Of a stretch of 64,000 nucleotides of DNA, positions 34,781-46,833 are shown piece by piece; the stretch's first letter is position 1, and each line of letters starts with the position of its first letter. The translations under genes were made by a program, and so were the position numbers. Source of the DNA: Klebsiella pneumoniae (GTDB taxonomy: Bacteria; Pseudomonadota; Gammaproteobacteria; Enterobacterales; Enterobacteriaceae); NCBI RefSeq assembly GCF_000742135.1, contig NZ_KN046818.1, positions 3,291,447 through 3,355,446 of the forward strand, in the 5' to 3' direction. The notes below the pieces were generated by a model. The model saw only the letters and a list, made by a program, of their open reading frames with translations, was not told the origin of the DNA and did no database searches.

Positions 34781-36484
34781 TTAAAACAGAAAATATCGTT
34801 GCGCCATCGGCAGAACGTCTGCCGGCTCGCTGGTGATAAGTTCGCCATCCACCCGCACCTCATAGGTCTGGGCGTCGACGGTGATGTTAGGCTGCAGGCT
34901 GTTGTGCACCATGTCGGCTTTCTGCACCGTACGGCAGCCTTTCACCACGGCGATCGCGCTGCGCAGGTTCAGCCGCTCGGCAACGCCATTGGCTGCCGCC
35001 GCCTGCGACAGGAAGGTGAGGCGGCAGTGATGGCGGGCGCTGCCCAGCGCGCCAAACATCGGGCGGTAGTGCACCGGCTGCGGGGTCGGAATAGAGGCAT
35101 TGATATCGCCCATCGGCGCGATGGCGATCATGCCGCCTTTGATCACGGTGGCCGGTTTCACGCCGAAGAAGGCTGGCGACCAGACCACGAGGTCAGCCAG
35201 CTTACCCACCTCAATGGATCCGACTTCGTGTGCGATGCCGTGGGTCAGCGCCGGGTTGATGGTGTATTTGGCGATGTAGCGCTTCACGCGGAAGTTGTCG
35301 TTATCCCCGGTCTCCTCCGCCAGCGCTCCGCGCTGCACCTTCATGCGATGCGCCACCTGCCAGGTGCGGAGAATCACTTCTCCGACGCGGCCCATGGCCT
35401 GCGAATCGGAGGAGGTGAGCGAGAAGGCGCCGAGATCGTGCAGCACGTCTTCCGCAGCGATGGTTTCCCGGCGAATGCGCGACTCGGCAAAGGCCACGTC
35501 CTCAGCGATGTCCGGGTCCAGATGGTGGCAGACCATCAGCATATCGAGATGTTCATCGATGGTGTTGAGGGTGTAGGGCAGCGTTGGGTTGGTAGACGAC
35601 GGCAAAATGTTCGGGTGGGCGCAGGCGGTGATGATGTCCGGCGCATGGCCGCCGCCGGCCCCTTCGGTATGGAAGGTGTGGATGGTGCGCCCGCCGATGG
35701 CGGCGAGGGTGTCTTCCACAAATCCGGATTCATTCAGGGTGTCGCTGTGCAGGGCGACCTGGATGTCCATTTCATCGGCGACGGTTAACGCACAGTCGAT
35801 CGCCGCCGGGGTGGCGCCCCAGTCCTCATGGATCTTCAGGCCAATAACGCCCGCCGCCACCTGCTCGCGCAGGGCATCCGGCTGAGAAACGTTTCCCTTG
35901 CCCAGCAGGCCGATATTGACCGGCAGGCTGTCGGCCGCCTGCAGCATGCGTGAGATATACCACGGGCCCGGGGTGCAGGTGGTGGCATGGGTGCCCGCGG
36001 CCGGGCCGGTGCCGCCGCCGACCATGGTGGTCACGCCGGAGACCAGCGCCTCTTCCGCCTGCTGCGGACAGATCCAGTGAATATGGGTATCGATCCCGCC
36101 GGCGGTGACAATTTTTCCTTCGGCGGCAATCACTTCCGTCGAGGCACCGATGGGGATGGTGACGTTGGGCTGGATATCGGGGTTACCGGCTTTGCCGATG
36201 GCGAAGATCCGGCCGTCCTTCACGCCGATATCGGCCTTAACGATCCCCCAGTGATCGACGATCAACGCGTTGGTGAGCACCAGGTCGACACAGTCGGCGG
36301 CCAGCATCTGCCCCTGGCCCATGCCGTCGCGGATCACTTTGCCGCCGCCGAATTTGACCTCTTCCCCGTAGGTGGTCAGATCGTCCTCCACCTCGATCCA
36401 CAGCTCGGTATCCGCCAGGCGCACCTTGTCGCCGACGGTGGGGCCGAACATATCGGCATAGGCCTGGCGTGAAATATTACTCAT
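34781..36484 (-). CDS. ureC: Urease alpha subunit UreC
   Basis: 567 residues, the K. aerogenes length. It hydrolyses urea to ammonia and carbamate in the cytoplasm. The dinuclear nickel site is visible: THIHWICPQ (His134, His136), GLKIHEDWG (carbamylated Lys217), ALHSD (His246), [10 protein letters not shown] (His272) and Asp360 in TSSDSQAMG; the mobile flap VCHHLDPD holds the catalytic His320 (K. aerogenes numbering). The start overlaps the ureB end by 8 bp. Confidence 0.99.
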
Positions 36485-36797
36485 CGTTTACCTCCAGAGG
36501 GCCCATGACCTCGCCGCGGAAGCCGAAGACGGCGCGGTGACCGGCGAAGGCCACCAGCTCGACCTCGCGTTTCTGGCCGGGTTCAAAGCGTACCGCCGTG
36601 CCCGCCGGGATATTCAGGCGATAGCCGGCGGCCTGCTGACGGTCGAACTTCAGCGCCGGGTTAACCTCGGCGAAATGGTAGTGCGAACCGACCTGAATCG
36701 GCCGATCGCCGTGGTTCTCAACGACCACGCGACAGGTTGCCCGGCCGGTATTCAGGGCTATCTGACCGGGCTTAACGTGATATTCACCGGGGATCAT
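36477..36797 (-). CDS. ureB: Urease beta subunit UreB
   Basis: 106 residues, beginning [19 protein letters not shown], with the family segments [18 protein letters not shown] and [16 protein letters not shown]. It is a structural subunit of the (UreABC)3 enzyme, and in activation studies it helps UreD-UreF reach the active site. The 3' end overlaps ureC by 8 bp, so translation is coupled. Confidence 0.98.
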
Positions 36798-36806
36798 GGC
36801 GCTACC

Positions 36807-37109
36807 TCAGATAATCGGGTTGTGAACGGTGACCAGCTTCGAGCCGTCCGGGAAGGTGGCTTCGACCTGGATATCCGGGATCATTTCCGGGACGCCCTCC
36901 ATCACCTGCTCGCGGGTCAGGACGTGACGGCCTTCCTCCATCAGCGAGGCCACGCTTTTGCCGTCCCGAGCGCCTTCCATAATAAAGGCGCTGATGAGGG
37001 CCACGGACTCCGGATAGTTGAGCTTCAGGCCGCGGGCCAGGCGACGCTCCGCCACCAGCGCGGCGGTAAACAGCAACAGCTTGTCTTTTTCTCGGGGGGT
37101 CAGTTCCAT
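36807..37109 (-). CDS. ureA: Urease gamma subunit UreA
   Basis: 100 residues, beginning [23 protein letters not shown] and ending in [14 protein letters not shown], as expected for a bacterial three-subunit urease. It is structural, forming trimer contacts with UreC. It lies 9 bp after ureD and 9 bp before ureB. Confidence 0.98.
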   Translation of the reverse strand: MELTPREKDKLLLFTAALVAERRLARGLKLNYPESVALISAFIMEGARDGKSVASLMEEGRHVLTREQVMEGVPEMIPDIQVEATFPDGSKLVTVHNPII

Positions 37110-37118
37110 AACGTTCTC

Positions 37119-37943
37119 TTAAGTCAGCCAGATTCGGGGAAGTACGGGAGATTTACCGGTGAGATGAGGGCGCAGAAACTGCCATACGTCGCGCATCACC
37201 CGCTGGCAAATCAGATTATCGTCACTGAGGAAACGCACCGTCAGCAGGCGGTCGGTCAGGCTGGCGCCGGCGTAGAGACCGAGCGGCGCCAGCGCGTCGC
37301 GCACCCCGTCGAGCAGGGCATCGGTAGCCGGATAGCACAGCAAAGTGCCGACCCAGGGACGTTCGGCGACGCTGGAGAGCTCTCCCTCCTGCAGCTGCAG
37401 GCGCTCGACCAGCAGCGGCTCATCGTCCACCCATACCTCCAGCCGGTTGCTGAGGGTGCCGTGGCTGAAGGTTTCGCCAATCACCGGGCGGCCAAGGCAG
37501 AGCAGATCCCAGGCCAGCAGCCTGCTGGAGGCGCAAAGATGAAAGGTAGTGAACAGCCGGGCATTCGCCCCGGGAAAGAAGATGGCATCCTGCGGGAGCC
37601 ACTCCAGGGTCGCCTGCGGGGCAAGGGTCAACTGCTGGCGAACTAGCGCTTGCGCGCCGCTGCTGCGGTAAAACTTGCTGGCGCCAGGCATGGTTATCAG
37701 CGTATGGCAGCCGGGGGCAAGGTGCGCGCTAATTGTCAGCTCATCACCGCCGACGATGCCGCCGGGCGGGTGAAGCAGATAGAGGTGACAGGTCTCTTCT
37801 TCCGGGTAAAACGGGCGCTGGACGGTCAGCGGGCCGACGTGTTGGGCGCTGGCGAGAACGGTCTTGCCGCCGGCCTGCTGAAAGCGGAGATCCAGCGTGG
37901 CCTGCCAGCCTTTTTTGAGTGGTGGTAACACGGTGCCGTGCAA
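37119..37943 (-). CDS. ureD: Urease accessory protein UreD
   Basis: 274 residues if translation begins at the TTG at 37943, which has AGGGG about 7 bp upstream; the K. aerogenes protein begins at the downstream GTG (37931), giving 270 residues (VLPPLKKGWQATLDLRFQQA). UreD binds the UreABC apoenzyme and forms the tunnel through which nickel reaches the active site from UreG via UreF. Conserved: LLHPPGGIVGGDELTIS and QALVRQQLTLAPQATLEWLP. First gene of the operon, downstream of a NAC-type site. Confidence 0.95.
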   Translation of the reverse strand: MHGTVLPPLKKGWQATLDLRFQQAGGKTVLASAQHVGPLTVQRPFYPEEETCHLYLLHPPGGIVGGDELTISAHLAPGCHTLITMPGASKFYRSSGAQALVRQQLTLAPQATLEWLPQDAIFFPGANARLFTTFHLCASSRLLAWDLLCLGRPVIGETFSHGTLSNRLEVWVDDEPLLVERLQLQEGELSSVAERPWVGTLLCYPATDALLDGVRDALAPLGLYAGASLTDRLLTVRFLSDDNLICQRVMRDVWQFLRPHLTGKSPVLPRIWLT

Positions 37944-38340
37944 TGTTGCGCCCCTGCAAAATCAAGATAAAACAGCAGCAATGAGTATTGATCGGCGGGA
38001 GTTTATCCCGGTCATACGAAACGCTTATGTCATCCGTAACCCGGAGCGTCGCGACGGGCGCGAGGGGAAAGCGGCATAACCGCTCCGGATTATTCACCCG
38101 GATAATCTTTGCCGTCAATATCCTGATCCGCAGCCTGGGCGCGGCGGAAAAGGCGGCGGATCGGGTTGCGCCGCGCCGCCAGCCGCCAGCGCAACTTTTG
38201 CCTTTCCATGCTGCTAACGTATTGTTACAAAAGGAGGATGTGGCGATGATCGCCTTTGATGGCGAGGAAGCGTAAAAGGGCGGGTGAAAGGCGCGATTAG
38301 CGCAGGGGAGTTCCCCGGCTGGCGGAGCCGGGAGGGGTGA
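37944..38340 (-). promoter_or_regulatory. Urease operon control region with NAC-type site
   Basis: The minus strand carries ATAAGCGTTTCGTAT at 38014-38028, matching the NAC consensus ATA-N6-TNGTAT and the site described upstream of K. aerogenes ureD. A possible -10 (TATCTT, 37964-37969) lies downstream of it at a spacing consistent with NAC activation from about -64. This implies induction under nitrogen limitation through Ntr and NAC. Nearer plsY, CCCGGCT ... AGCCGGG (38314-38332) is a hairpin just after the plsY stop. No gene is seen in the gap. Confidence 0.75.
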
Positions 38341-38958
38341 TTACTTCTGCTCTGGCGTTTTTTTCTTCTTCACGCGGGTCCAGATTTTGCTCTCCTGGCG
38401 GCGCCACAGACGCTGAATGTTGTCGTGATGGCGCAGGAGGATCAGGCAGGAGAGCATCGACACCGGAAAGGTGTACTGCGGTTTGAACCACCAGACGTAG
38501 AACGGGGCGATCAGCGCGCTGACGATAGCGCCCAGGGAAGAGTAGCCGCTGAGCAGGATGGTCAGCAGCCAGGTCCCGGCCATCACCCCGGTGAGATCGA
38601 GCCCGATGGGGGCGATAGCGCCGAAGGCCGTGGCGACGCCTTTACCGCCGCGGAAATGAAAGAAGACTGGCCAGATATGGCCCACGCAGGCGGCAATCGC
38701 CACTAACCCCAGCCAGAACGGCGTAAGGCCCAGCGCCCAGGCGCCCCACACCGGGAGCATGCCCTTCAGCACATCAAAAATAAGTACCGCTACGGCCGCC
38801 CCTTTTCCGCCAATTCGTAGTACGTTAGTGGCCCCGGGGTTGCCTGAGCCGCTGTCGCGTGGGTCGGGCAGGCCAGCAAGGCGACATACCAGAATGGCGC
38901 TGGAAATGGAGCCGCAGAGGTAGGCGAGGAGTACCAGTCCAGGCGCGATTGCACTCAT
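38341..38958 (-). CDS. plsY: Glycerol-3-phosphate acyltransferase PlsY
   Basis: 205 residues with about five membrane helices. PlsY uses acyl-phosphate to acylate glycerol 3-phosphate, the first step of phospholipid synthesis. The three conserved loops are present: [15 protein letters not shown] near 37-52, [21 protein letters not shown] near 92-112 (longest conserved loop, with the GGKG), and a third near the C-terminus. The basic tail KKKKTPEQK is usual. It is divergent from folB, as in E. coli. Confidence 0.97.
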   Translation of the reverse strand: MSAIAPGLVLLAYLCGSISSAILVCRLAGLPDPRDSGSGNPGATNVLRIGGKGAAVAVLIFDVLKGMLPVWGAWALGLTPFWLGLVAIAACVGHIWPVFFHFRGGKGVATAFGAIAPIGLDLTGVMAGTWLLTILLSGYSSLGAIVSALIAPFYVWWFKPQYTFPVSMLSCLILLRHHDNIQRLWRRQESKIWTRVKKKKTPEQK

Positions 38959-39065
38959 AACGCTGTTCCGTTTTGAAAATGTCGTTGTATTCTCTGCATC
39001 TGTGGATAATACGCATAATTCGCCGGAAGTGATATCCGGTTTAGCTAAAAAGCAGGCAGGGCGTG

Positions 39066-39449
39066 ATGGATATTGTATTTATAGAGCAACTTTCGGTAAT
39101 CACCACCATTGGTGTTTATGACTGGGAACAAACCATTGAGCAGAAGCTGGTGTTCGATATCGAAATTGCATGGGATAACCGCAAGGCGGCCGCCAGCGAT
39201 GATGTCAGCGATTGCCTCAGCTATGCTGATATCAGCGAGCGCGTGATCGCGCATGTGGAGGGGGGGACATTTGCGTTAGTGGAGCGGGTGGCGGAAGAGG
39301 TGGCCGACCTGCTGCTGGAAACATTCCAGTCGCCATGGGTGCGCATAAAAGTCAGCAAACCTGGCGCCGTGGCTCGCGCGGCAAACGTCGGGGTGATTAT
39401 TGAACGTGGCCTTAATCTGAAACAAAACTTTTCAGGTCATACTTGTTAA
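39066..39449 (+). CDS. folB: Dihydroneopterin aldolase
   Basis: 127 residues from the ATG at 39066; a GTG just before it is an unlikely start. E. coli FolB starts [20 protein letters not shown] in the same way. It converts dihydroneopterin to hydroxymethyl-dihydropterin in folate synthesis. The active-site Glu of DWEQTIEQ and Lys of [13 protein letters not shown] are present. The C-terminus ([12 protein letters not shown]) is about five residues longer than the E. coli protein. The 198 bp to uppP holds no gene. Confidence 0.96.
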   Translation: MDIVFIEQLSVITTIGVYDWEQTIEQKLVFDIEIAWDNRKAAASDDVSDCLSYADISERVIAHVEGGTFALVERVAEEVADLLLETFQSPWVRIKVSKPGAVARAANVGVIIERGLNLKQNFSGHTC

Positions 39450-39647
39450 ACAAATTGCGTTTATACCGGTCATAGCATCCGGTCATCAGGCAATTTTACT
39501 GGCGATGTCCTTCCAGAACGGTGGACGAATCCGTGTGTACTTCCTATACGCTGCGGATTACGCGCGCTCTGGCAGCCGGGTTGTGCCTGTTGAACGATAC
39601 CGTGTTCCTGGTTTTTTTCATTTTACTTTTTTAAAGGGTTTAATTGG

Positions 39648-40469
39648 ATGAGCGATATACACTCGCTGCTGGTGGCGGCAATATTGGGTGTGGTTGAGGG
39701 TTTGACAGAGTTTTTACCTGTTTCCAGTACCGGTCATATGATTATTGTTGGTCACCTGCTGGGGTTTGAAGGTGATACCGCAAATACCTTTGAAGTGGTG
39801 ATTCAGTTAGGTTCGATACTCGCCGTGGTGGTGATGTTCTGGCGTCGCCTGTTCGGCCTGATCGGCATCCATTTCGGGAAACCGCCGGCGCATGAAGGCC
39901 AGGGCAGCGGCCGTTTGTCGCTTATCCATATCCTTCTCGGCATGATCCCCGCGGTGGTGATGGGGCTGATTTTCCATGACACCATTAAATCCTTGTTTAA
40001 CCCGGTGAACGTGATGTACGCCCTGATTGTCGGCGGCGTATTGCTGATTGCAGCGGAAGTGCTGAAGCCGAAACAGCCGCGCGCGGTCGGGATTGACGAT
40101 ATGACCTACCGTCAGGCGTTCGTCATCGGCTGCTTTCAGTGCCTGGCGCTGTGGCCAGGTTTCTCCCGCTCGGGGGCGACTATCTCCGGCGGCATGCTGA
40201 TGGGCGTCAGCCGCTATGCGGCCTCGGAGTTCTCTTTCCTGCTGGCGGTACCGATGATGATGGGCGCCACCGTGCTGGACGTCTACAAGAGCATCGGCTT
40301 CCTGAACATGGGCGATGTCCCGATGTTCGCCGTCGGCTTCGTGATGGCGTTTATCGTGGCGCTGATTGCGATTAAAACCTTCCTGCAGCTGATCAAACGG
40401 ATCTCGTTCATTCCGTTCGCTATCTACCGCTTTATCGTCGCGGCAGCGGTGTACGTGGTCTTCTTCTAA
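39648..40469 (+). CDS. uppP: Undecaprenyl-diphosphatase
   Basis: 273 residues, the E. coli BacA/UppP length. This inner-membrane enzyme dephosphorylates undecaprenyl diphosphate to recycle the cell-wall lipid carrier; overexpression gives bacitracin resistance. The two catalytic motifs are present: [17 protein letters not shown] near residue 16-32 and [14 protein letters not shown] near 169-182. Several hydrophobic helices are clear. It is convergent with cca. Confidence 0.98.
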   Translation: MSDIHSLLVAAILGVVEGLTEFLPVSSTGHMIIVGHLLGFEGDTANTFEVVIQLGSILAVVVMFWRRLFGLIGIHFGKPPAHEGQGSGRLSLIHILLGMIPAVVMGLIFHDTIKSLFNPVNVMYALIVGGVLLIAAEVLKPKQPRAVGIDDMTYRQAFVIGCFQCLALWPGFSRSGATISGGMLMGVSRYAASEFSFLLAVPMMMGATVLDVYKSIGFLNMGDVPMFAVGFVMAFIVALIAIKTFLQLIKRISFIPFAIYRFIVAAAVYVVFF

Positions 40470-40480
40470 GGCCTGCGCCC

Positions 40481-41722
40481 TCAGCCTTGCGGCTGGGGGC
40501 AACGCTGTTCCTTCCACTGCGCTACCGCCGCAATTCTCCGCCGCGTCAGCTCCTCGCGAATTTCCGCCCCTTTAAAGCCCGCCGCCACGACCTCTTTAGT
40601 GGAGACCGACTGCGCCACTTCCCAGGCCTCCAGCAGCAGGCGCCCCTGCGGGTAATCGCTGGCCTCGAAACCGGTGCGTCCGCGGACGTCGGCTTCGCTG
40701 GTGAGCGCGATCTGCTGCACGCGCTGCGGTTTGCACCACGCGTCAATGCTGTCGAAGAGTTTGACGAGGGTTTTCGGCTGCAGAATTGGCAGGGTGTGGA
40801 TTAGGTCATGGTACTCCGCCACCAGTTTCGCGAGATCGCGGATATCGTTCGGCACCCGCAGACGCGCGCAGAGCTGCTCCACCAGCTTGACTCCCGCCGG
40901 ACCATGGCCGTGGTGACGCGGCCAGAGCGCCTTCGGCGTCAGCCCTTTGCCGAGGTCATGGCACAGGGTGGCGAAACGTACGTCGACATCCGGCGACAGC
41001 ATCGCGGCCATCGTGACGGTCATCAGGGTGTGCAGGCCGGTGTCGATTTCCGGATGCCATTTCGCCGGGGCCGGCACGCCGTACAGGGCGTCAATCTCCG
41101 GGAACAGCACCTTGAGGGCCTGACAGTCGCGCAGCGTCTGGAAAAATACCTGCGGGTTGCGAGTAGTTAATGCGCTTTCCGTCTCCTTCCACACCCGCTC
41201 CGGCGTTAAATGCGCCAGCTCGCCGGCCTCAACCATCGCGGCCATCAGGGCCTGGGTCTCTTCGGCAATGCGAAAACCGAGGTGGGCGTAGCGGGCGGCA
41301 AAGCGCGCGACGCGCAGCACGCGCAGCGGATCTTCACTAAACGCGGGAGAGACATGGCGCAGCAGGCGCTGACGGAGATCGTTCTGTCCGCCGTAGGGGT
41401 CGATAATTGCGCCGTCGGCATCCTGGGCGAGGGCGTTGACCGTCAGGTCGCGGCGCAGCAGATCGGCTTCGAGGGTGACGTCCGGGGCGGCATAGCAGGT
41501 AAAACCGGTATAGCCCGCGCCGGATTTGCGCTCGGTGCGGGCCAGGGCATACTCTTCCCGGCTTTGCGGATGGAGGAACACGGGAAAATCGCGGCCTACC
41601 TGTTGATAGCCCGCGTCTAGCATCTGTTGCGGGGTGGCGCCCACCACCACCCAGTCTCGGTCTTTGACCGGCAGCCCTAACAGCGCGTCACGCACCGCGC
41701 CACCGACCAGATAACTCTTCAC
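40481..41722 (-). CDS. cca: Multifunctional CCA-adding tRNA nucleotidyltransferase
   Basis: 413 residues from the GTG at 41722 (GGGAGA upstream), giving [20 protein letters not shown] as in E. coli; a 10-codon extension is not conserved. It adds or repairs the tRNA 3' CCA. The class II head domain has GGAVRDALL, the metal-binding DRDWVVVG and [10 protein letters not shown]. The C-terminal HD domain (TLCHDLGKG) gives phosphatase and phosphodiesterase activities in the E. coli enzyme. Confidence 0.97.
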   Translation of the reverse strand: MKSYLVGGAVRDALLGLPVKDRDWVVVGATPQQMLDAGYQQVGRDFPVFLHPQSREEYALARTERKSGAGYTGFTCYAAPDVTLEADLLRRDLTVNALAQDADGAIIDPYGGQNDLRQRLLRHVSPAFSEDPLRVLRVARFAARYAHLGFRIAEETQALMAAMVEAGELAHLTPERVWKETESALTTRNPQVFFQTLRDCQALKVLFPEIDALYGVPAPAKWHPEIDTGLHTLMTVTMAAMLSPDVDVRFATLCHDLGKGLTPKALWPRHHGHGPAGVKLVEQLCARLRVPNDIRDLAKLVAEYHDLIHTLPILQPKTLVKLFDSIDAWCKPQRVQQIALTSEADVRGRTGFEASDYPQGRLLLEAWEVAQSVSTKEVVAAGFKGAEIREELTRRRIAAVAQWKEQRCPQPQG

Positions 41723-41783
41723 GCCTGATTCTCCCGTATCCGTTTTTCGCAAGATGATACGTAAGTCTGGCAGAGAAGACGAA

Positions 41784-42404
41784 TTAGTTCATCCACCGGT
41801 CTTTACGTTTGCGGCTTGGCACCAGATGCGGCAGCACCAGACCGAGCAGCAGACCGACGCCCAGCACACCGCCGCCGTACATAAACCACTGCATGATAAT
41901 GGTGCGCTGTTTATCATCAAGCTGCAGATTTGCCGCATTCACCTTCTTCTGCGCGACAACCAGCTCGTTTTTCAACTTTTGGTTCTCGTCCTTCAGCGCG
42001 TTAATCACGCTGTCGCTGCCGGCGACTTTCTTCTGCATATCCGCCGTGCGCTGGTTCCAGGTGGCATCGATGTTATTCAGCTTATCGGTCAGCGTTTTGA
42101 CCTGGTTTTCCAGATCCGGGACGCGGGTGCGCAGGCTGGGCTCGTTGCTCAGCTCTTTCAGCGGGATCCAGGCGGTACGGCCGTTGCTGTCGCGAATTTG
42201 CGCGTAACTGGTGCTGTCGTTCGTTTGCAGTACCGACACTTCTTCCCCGGCGTTGATGGTGCCGACCAGACGATAATTATCGCCCGGGCCGCTGCGAACC
42301 CAGGTGTTCAGCTCATCGGAAACGTAGCGCTTTTCTTCTGCGTGAACCGCCGTGGCGGCGCTAAGCGCGAGCAAAGTAAAAGTAATCAGGCGTAATTTTG
42401 GCAT
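41784..42404 (-). CDS. ygiM: SH3-domain membrane protein YgiM
   Basis: 206 residues. A signal peptide ends near AVHAEE, an SH3-type domain follows ([20 protein letters not shown]), then a long coiled coil (about 95-165, [15 protein letters not shown] and [16 protein letters not shown]) and one C-terminal membrane helix ([20 protein letters not shown]). TIGR04211 family; the precise function is unknown. It is divergent from ygiF across 214 bp with no gene. Confidence 0.93.
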   Translation of the reverse strand: MPKLRLITFTLLALSAATAVHAEEKRYVSDELNTWVRSGPGDNYRLVGTINAGEEVSVLQTNDSTSYAQIRDSNGRTAWIPLKELSNEPSLRTRVPDLENQVKTLTDKLNNIDATWNQRTADMQKKVAGSDSVINALKDENQKLKNELVVAQKKVNAANLQLDDKQRTIIMQWFMYGGGVLGVGLLLGLVLPHLVPSRKRKDRWMN

Positions 42405-42618
42405 CAGGTCATCGTTTGGTCATAAAAAGTGGAACGATAGTAGAGGCATCGCCAGAGCGACGCAAAGTTTTCCGCCACAATCGGAATCATCCAGGAGGTG
42501 GCCCGGCAAAAAGCGCGTTGCATGGCGATTCACCGCAAAATACTATCTACTGACAAAAAATATTGTCGTAAGTTCGCCGCAATTTGTCGGCGCAGCACAG
42601 AAGCGGAAGAATTCAGTC

Positions 42619-43917
42619 ATGGCTCAAGAAATCGAACTCAAGTTTATCGTCGCTCAGGATGGGGTAGAGACGCTGCGCGAGCAGCTCAATGCGCTCGAGG
42701 CGAAACATACGCCCGCGGGCCAGTTGCTGAACATTTATTACGAAACCGCCGATGACTGGCTGCGTCGTCACGATATGGGGCTGCGCATCCGCGGCGATCA
42801 GGGGCGTTATGAGATGACGCTGAAAATCGCCGGTCGGGTGGTCGGCGGCCTGCACCAGCGCCCGGAATATAATATTCCACTGGATAAACCGGAGCTGGCG
42901 CTTGAGCGCCTGCCGGCGGAGGTCTGGCCGCAAGGGGAACTTCCGGCCGCGCTGGCGGAGCACGTCCAGCCGCTGTTCAGCACCGATTTTGCCCGTGAAC
43001 GCTGGGTGATCCAGGAAGGAAAGAGTGAGATTGAGATTGCCCTCGATCGCGGCGAAGTAAAGGCGGGCGAAGATCAGGAGCCGATCTGCGAACTGGAGCT
43101 GGAGCTGCTCGCCGGGGAGACCGCCGATCTGCTGCGCCTCGCGCATCGTTTGCTGGAGAGCGGCGTCCTGCGTCAGGGGAGCCTGAGCAAAGCCGCGCGC
43201 GGGTATCATCTGGCGCAAGGTAACAATGAGCGTCCGGTGACCCGGCTGGCGGTGCTGCCGGTGGCAGCGAAGGCCAGCGTGGAGCAGGGGCTGGAGGCGG
43301 CGCTGGAGAGCGCCCTGGCGCACTGGCTATATCACGACGAGATCTGGCTGCGCGGCAACGCAAAAGCCAAAGTGGAAATTCTGCTGGCGATAGCCCGCGT
43401 GCGCCATGCCCTCGTGCTGTTTGGCGGCATCGTGCCGCGTAAGGCGACCACCCACCTCCGCGCGTTGCTGAACGACGCCGACGCCGTTCTGCTGGCTGCG
43501 GACACCGCCGACGAAGCGTTATTCCGCACCGAGGTCGTTGGCGCCAAACTGGCCCTGACCGAATGGCTGGTCCAGCGCGGGTGGCGTCCGTTCCTCAACG
43601 AGGCGGGAGAGAAAAAAATAGCCGGCTCGTTCAAACGGTTTGCCGATATTCACCTCTCGCGGGTGGCGGCCGAGCTGCGCAGCGCCGTGCAGCATCTGGC
43701 GGTAGAAGATGCCGCTGACCAGTTGCCGAAGCTGTCCCGCAACATCGACAGCGTCCAGCTGCTGGCGGGCGCCTATGGCGACGCCGTCGCGCCCTGGCTG
43801 GAGAACTGGCAGGAACTTCAGCGTGCGATAGAGCATGACGACCGCAGCGTGTTTGAATATTTCCGTCGCCAGGCGCTGGCTGCCGAGCCGTTCTGGCTGC
43901 ATAGTGGAAAACGATAA
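42619..43917 (+). CDS. ygiF: Inorganic triphosphatase YgiF
   Basis: 432 residues from the ATG at 42619 with GCGGAAG upstream; the open frame runs much further upstream but without conservation. The CYTH domain starts with the signature EIELKF (ExExK) and forms the triphosphate tunnel. A CHAD domain with conserved histidines occupies the C-terminal half ([20 protein letters not shown]). E. coli YgiF hydrolyses tripolyphosphate. It lies 20 bp upstream of glnE, as in E. coli. Confidence 0.96.
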   Translation: MAQEIELKFIVAQDGVETLREQLNALEAKHTPAGQLLNIYYETADDWLRRHDMGLRIRGDQGRYEMTLKIAGRVVGGLHQRPEYNIPLDKPELALERLPAEVWPQGELPAALAEHVQPLFSTDFARERWVIQEGKSEIEIALDRGEVKAGEDQEPICELELELLAGETADLLRLAHRLLESGVLRQGSLSKAARGYHLAQGNNERPVTRLAVLPVAAKASVEQGLEAALESALAHWLYHDEIWLRGNAKAKVEILLAIARVRHALVLFGGIVPRKATTHLRALLNDADAVLLAADTADEALFRTEVVGAKLALTEWLVQRGWRPFLNEAGEKKIAGSFKRFADIHLSRVAAELRSAVQHLAVEDAADQLPKLSRNIDSVQLLAGAYGDAVAPWLENWQELQRAIEHDDRSVFEYFRRQALAAEPFWLHSGKR

Positions 43918-43937
43918 TTACAGGCCAGGGAGCCCTT

Positions 43938-46775
43938 ATGATGCCGCTTTCTCCGCAGTTACAGCAGCACTGGCAGACGGTCGCTGACCGTCTGCCAACG
44001 GATTTTCCCGTTGCCGAACTGAGCCCACAGGCCAGGTCGGTGATGGCGTTCAGCGATTTTGTCGAACAGAGTGTGATCGCTCAGCCGGGCTGGCTGAATG
44101 AGCTTGCGGACTCCGCGCCGGCGGCGGAAGAGTGGCGGCATTACGAAGCCTGGCTGCAGGAGCGCCTGCAGGCCGTCACTGACGAAGCGGGGTTGATGCG
44201 AGAGCTGCGTCTCTTCCGCCGCCAGATGATGGTCCGCATCGCCTGGGCGCAGGCGTTGTCGCTGGTGCGCGAAGAAGAGACGCTGCAGCAGCTGAGCGTC
44301 CTGGCGGAGACCCTGATTGTCGCCGCCCGCGACTGGCTTTACGCCGCCTGCTGTAAAGAGTGGGGAACGCCATGCAACGCCGAGGGTCAGCCGCAGCCGC
44401 TGCTGATCCTCGGGATGGGAAAGCTGGGCGGCGGCGAGCTGAACTTCTCTTCCGATATCGATCTGATCTTTGCCTGGCCGGAGCATGGCGCCACCCGCGG
44501 CGGCCGTCGCGAGCTGGATAATGCCCAGTTCTTTACCCGCCTGGGGCAGCGGCTTATCAAGGCGCTGGATCAGCCGACGCAGGACGGCTTTGTTTATCGG
44601 GTGGATATGCGCCTGCGGCCCTTTGGCGACAGCGGGCCGCTGGTGCTCAGCTTTGCGGCGCTGGAAGATTATTACCAGGAGCAGGGGCGGGACTGGGAAC
44701 GCTACGCGATGGTGAAAGCGCGGATCATGGGCGATAACGACGGCGCCTACGCCAGCGAACTGCGCGCGATGCTTCGCCCCTTCGTCTTCCGCCGCTATAT
44801 CGACTTCAGCGTGATCCAGTCGCTGCGTAACATGAAAGGCATGATCGCCCGTGAAGTGCGGCGTCGCGGGCTGAAAGACAACATCAAGCTCGGCGCCGGC
44901 GGCATTCGTGAAATTGAATTTATCGTTCAAGTCTTTCAGCTGATCCGCGGCGGTCGCGAACCTGCGCTGCAGCAGCGCGCGCTATTGCCGACACTGGCGG
45001 CGATTGATGAGCTGCATCTGCTGCCGGAAGGCGACGCGACGCTGCTGCGCGCGGCCTATCTGTTCCTGCGCCGGCTGGAAAACCTGCTGCAAAGTATCAA
45101 CGATGAACAGACCCAGACCCTGCCACAGGATGAACTGAACCGCGCCAGACTGGCGTGGGGGATGCATACCGATGACTGGGAGACGCTGAGCGCGCAGCTG
45201 GCGAACCATATGGCCAACGTACGGCGGGTGTTTAATGAACTGATCGGCGATGACGAGGCTCAGTCGCCAGATGAGCAGCTGGCCGAGTACTGGCGCGAGC
45301 TGTGGCAGGATGCGCTGGAAGAAGATGACGCCAGTCCGGCGCTGGCGCATTTAAACGACGCCGACCGCCGCAGCGTGCTGGCGCTGATTGCCGATTTCCG
45401 CAAAGAGCTGGATCGGCGCACCATCGGCCCGCGCGGCCGCCAGGTGCTGGATCAGCTGATGCCGCATCTGTTGAGCGAAATCTGCTCGCGCGCCGATGCG
45501 CCGCTGCCTCTGGCGCGGATCACGCCGCTGTTGACCGGGATCGTCACCCGCACCACCTATCTTGAACTGCTGAGCGAATTCCCCGGCGCGCTGAAACACC
45601 TGATTACGCTCTGCGCGGCATCGCCGATGGTCGCCAGCCAGCTGGCGCGCCACCCGCTGCTGCTGGATGAGCTGCTGGATCCCAACACCCTCTATCAGCC
45701 GACGGCGACCGATGCCTATCGCGACGAGCTGCGTCAGTATCTGCTGCGGGTGCCGGAAGAGGATGAAGAGCAGCAGCTGGAGGCGTTGCGCCAGTTCAAG
45801 CAGGCGCAGCAGCTGCATATCGCGGCGGCGGATATCGCCGGCACCCTGCCGGTGATGAAGGTCAGCGATCATTTAACCTGGCTTGCCGAAGCGATCCTCG
45901 ATGCGGTGGTGCAGCAGGCATGGGGGCAGATGGTGGCTCGCTACGGCCTGCCGACCCACCTGCACGATCGCCAGGGGCGCGGCTTCGCCGTCGTCGGCTA
46001 CGGCAAGCTCGGCGGTTGGGAGCTGGGCTACAGCTCCGATCTCGACCTGGTGTTCCTCCATGACTGCCCGGCGGAGGTGATGACCGACGGCGAGCGGGAG
46101 ATTGACGGCCGTCAGTTCTACCTGCGGCTGGCCCAGCGGATCATGCATCTGTTCAGCACCCGCACCTCGTCCGGTATTCTTTACGAAGTGGACGCCCGGC
46201 TGCGCCCTTCCGGCGCGGCGGGGATGCTGGTTACCACCGCTGACGCGTTTGCCGACTATCAGCAGAACGAGGCCTGGACGTGGGAGCATCAGGCGCTGGT
46301 GCGCGCCCGCGTGGTCTATGGCGACCCGGCGTTGCAGGCGCGCTTTGACGCCATTCGTCGCGATATCCTGACCACCCCGCGGGAGGGCGCAACCCTGCAG
46401 ACCGAGGTTCGCGAGATGCGCGAGAAGATGCGCGCCCACCTCGGCAACAAGCATCCCAATCGTTTTGATATCAAAGCCGATGGCGGCGGGATCACGGATA
46501 TTGAATTTATTACCCAGTATCTGGTCCTACGCTATGCCAGCGACAAGCCGAAGCTGACCCGCTGGTCTGATAATGTGCGTATTCTCGAGCTGCTGGCGCA
46601 GAACGACATCATGGACGAGGAGGAAGCGCGCGCCTTAACGCACGCGTACACCACCTTGCGTGACGCGCTCCATCACCTGGCCCTGCAGGAGCTGCCGGGA
46701 CACGTGGCGCCAGAGGCCTTCAGCCGGGAGCGCGAGCAGGTCAGCGCCAGCTGGCAGAAATGGCTGATGGCTTAA
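43938..46775 (+). CDS. glnE: Glutamine synthetase adenylyltransferase/deadenylase
   Basis: 945 residues, close to E. coli GlnE. It controls glutamine synthetase by adding or removing AMP in response to PII and glutamine. Two nucleotidyltransferase domains are plain: [20 protein letters not shown] near residue 155-175 (deadenylation) and [20 protein letters not shown] near 690-710 (adenylation), each with its metal-binding DxD pair. It links with the NAC-regulated urease operon in the same window as part of nitrogen control. Confidence 0.98.
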   Translation: MMPLSPQLQQHWQTVADRLPTDFPVAELSPQARSVMAFSDFVEQSVIAQPGWLNELADSAPAAEEWRHYEAWLQERLQAVTDEAGLMRELRLFRRQMMVRIAWAQALSLVREEETLQQLSVLAETLIVAARDWLYAACCKEWGTPCNAEGQPQPLLILGMGKLGGGELNFSSDIDLIFAWPEHGATRGGRRELDNAQFFTRLGQRLIKALDQPTQDGFVYRVDMRLRPFGDSGPLVLSFAALEDYYQEQGRDWERYAMVKARIMGDNDGAYASELRAMLRPFVFRRYIDFSVIQSLRNMKGMIAREVRRRGLKDNIKLGAGGIREIEFIVQVFQLIRGGREPALQQRALLPTLAAIDELHLLPEGDATLLRAAYLFLRRLENLLQSINDEQTQTLPQDELNRARLAWGMHTDDWETLSAQLANHMANVRRVFNELIGDDEAQSPDEQLAEYWRELWQDALEEDDASPALAHLNDADRRSVLALIADFRKELDRRTIGPRGRQVLDQLMPHLLSEICSRADAPLPLARITPLLTGIVTRTTYLELLSEFPGALKHLITLCAASPMVASQLARHPLLLDELLDPNTLYQPTATDAYRDELRQYLLRVPEEDEEQQLEALRQFKQAQQLHIAAADIAGTLPVMKVSDHLTWLAEAILDAVVQQAWGQMVARYGLPTHLHDRQGRGFAVVGYGKLGGWELGYSSDLDLVFLHDCPAEVMTDGEREIDGRQFYLRLAQRIMHLFSTRTSSGILYEVDARLRPSGAAGMLVTTADAFADYQQNEAWTWEHQALVRARVVYGDPALQARFDAIRRDILTTPREGATLQTEVREMREKMRAHLGNKHPNRFDIKADGGGITDIEFITQYLVLRYASDKPKLTRWSDNVRILELLAQNDIMDEEEARALTHAYTTLRDALHHLALQELPGHVAPEAFSREREQVSASWQKWLMA

Positions 46776-46833
46776 CTATAAAATCGGGTGTGCTATTATC
46801 GCGCGCAAAGTTTGCGTCTCGCAGGAGAGAGTC

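Noticed and set aside
36537-37646. 369-codon open frame antisense to ureA, ureB and ureD
   Set aside because: It is opposite three well-conserved urease genes and shows no protein family pattern or ribosome-binding site.
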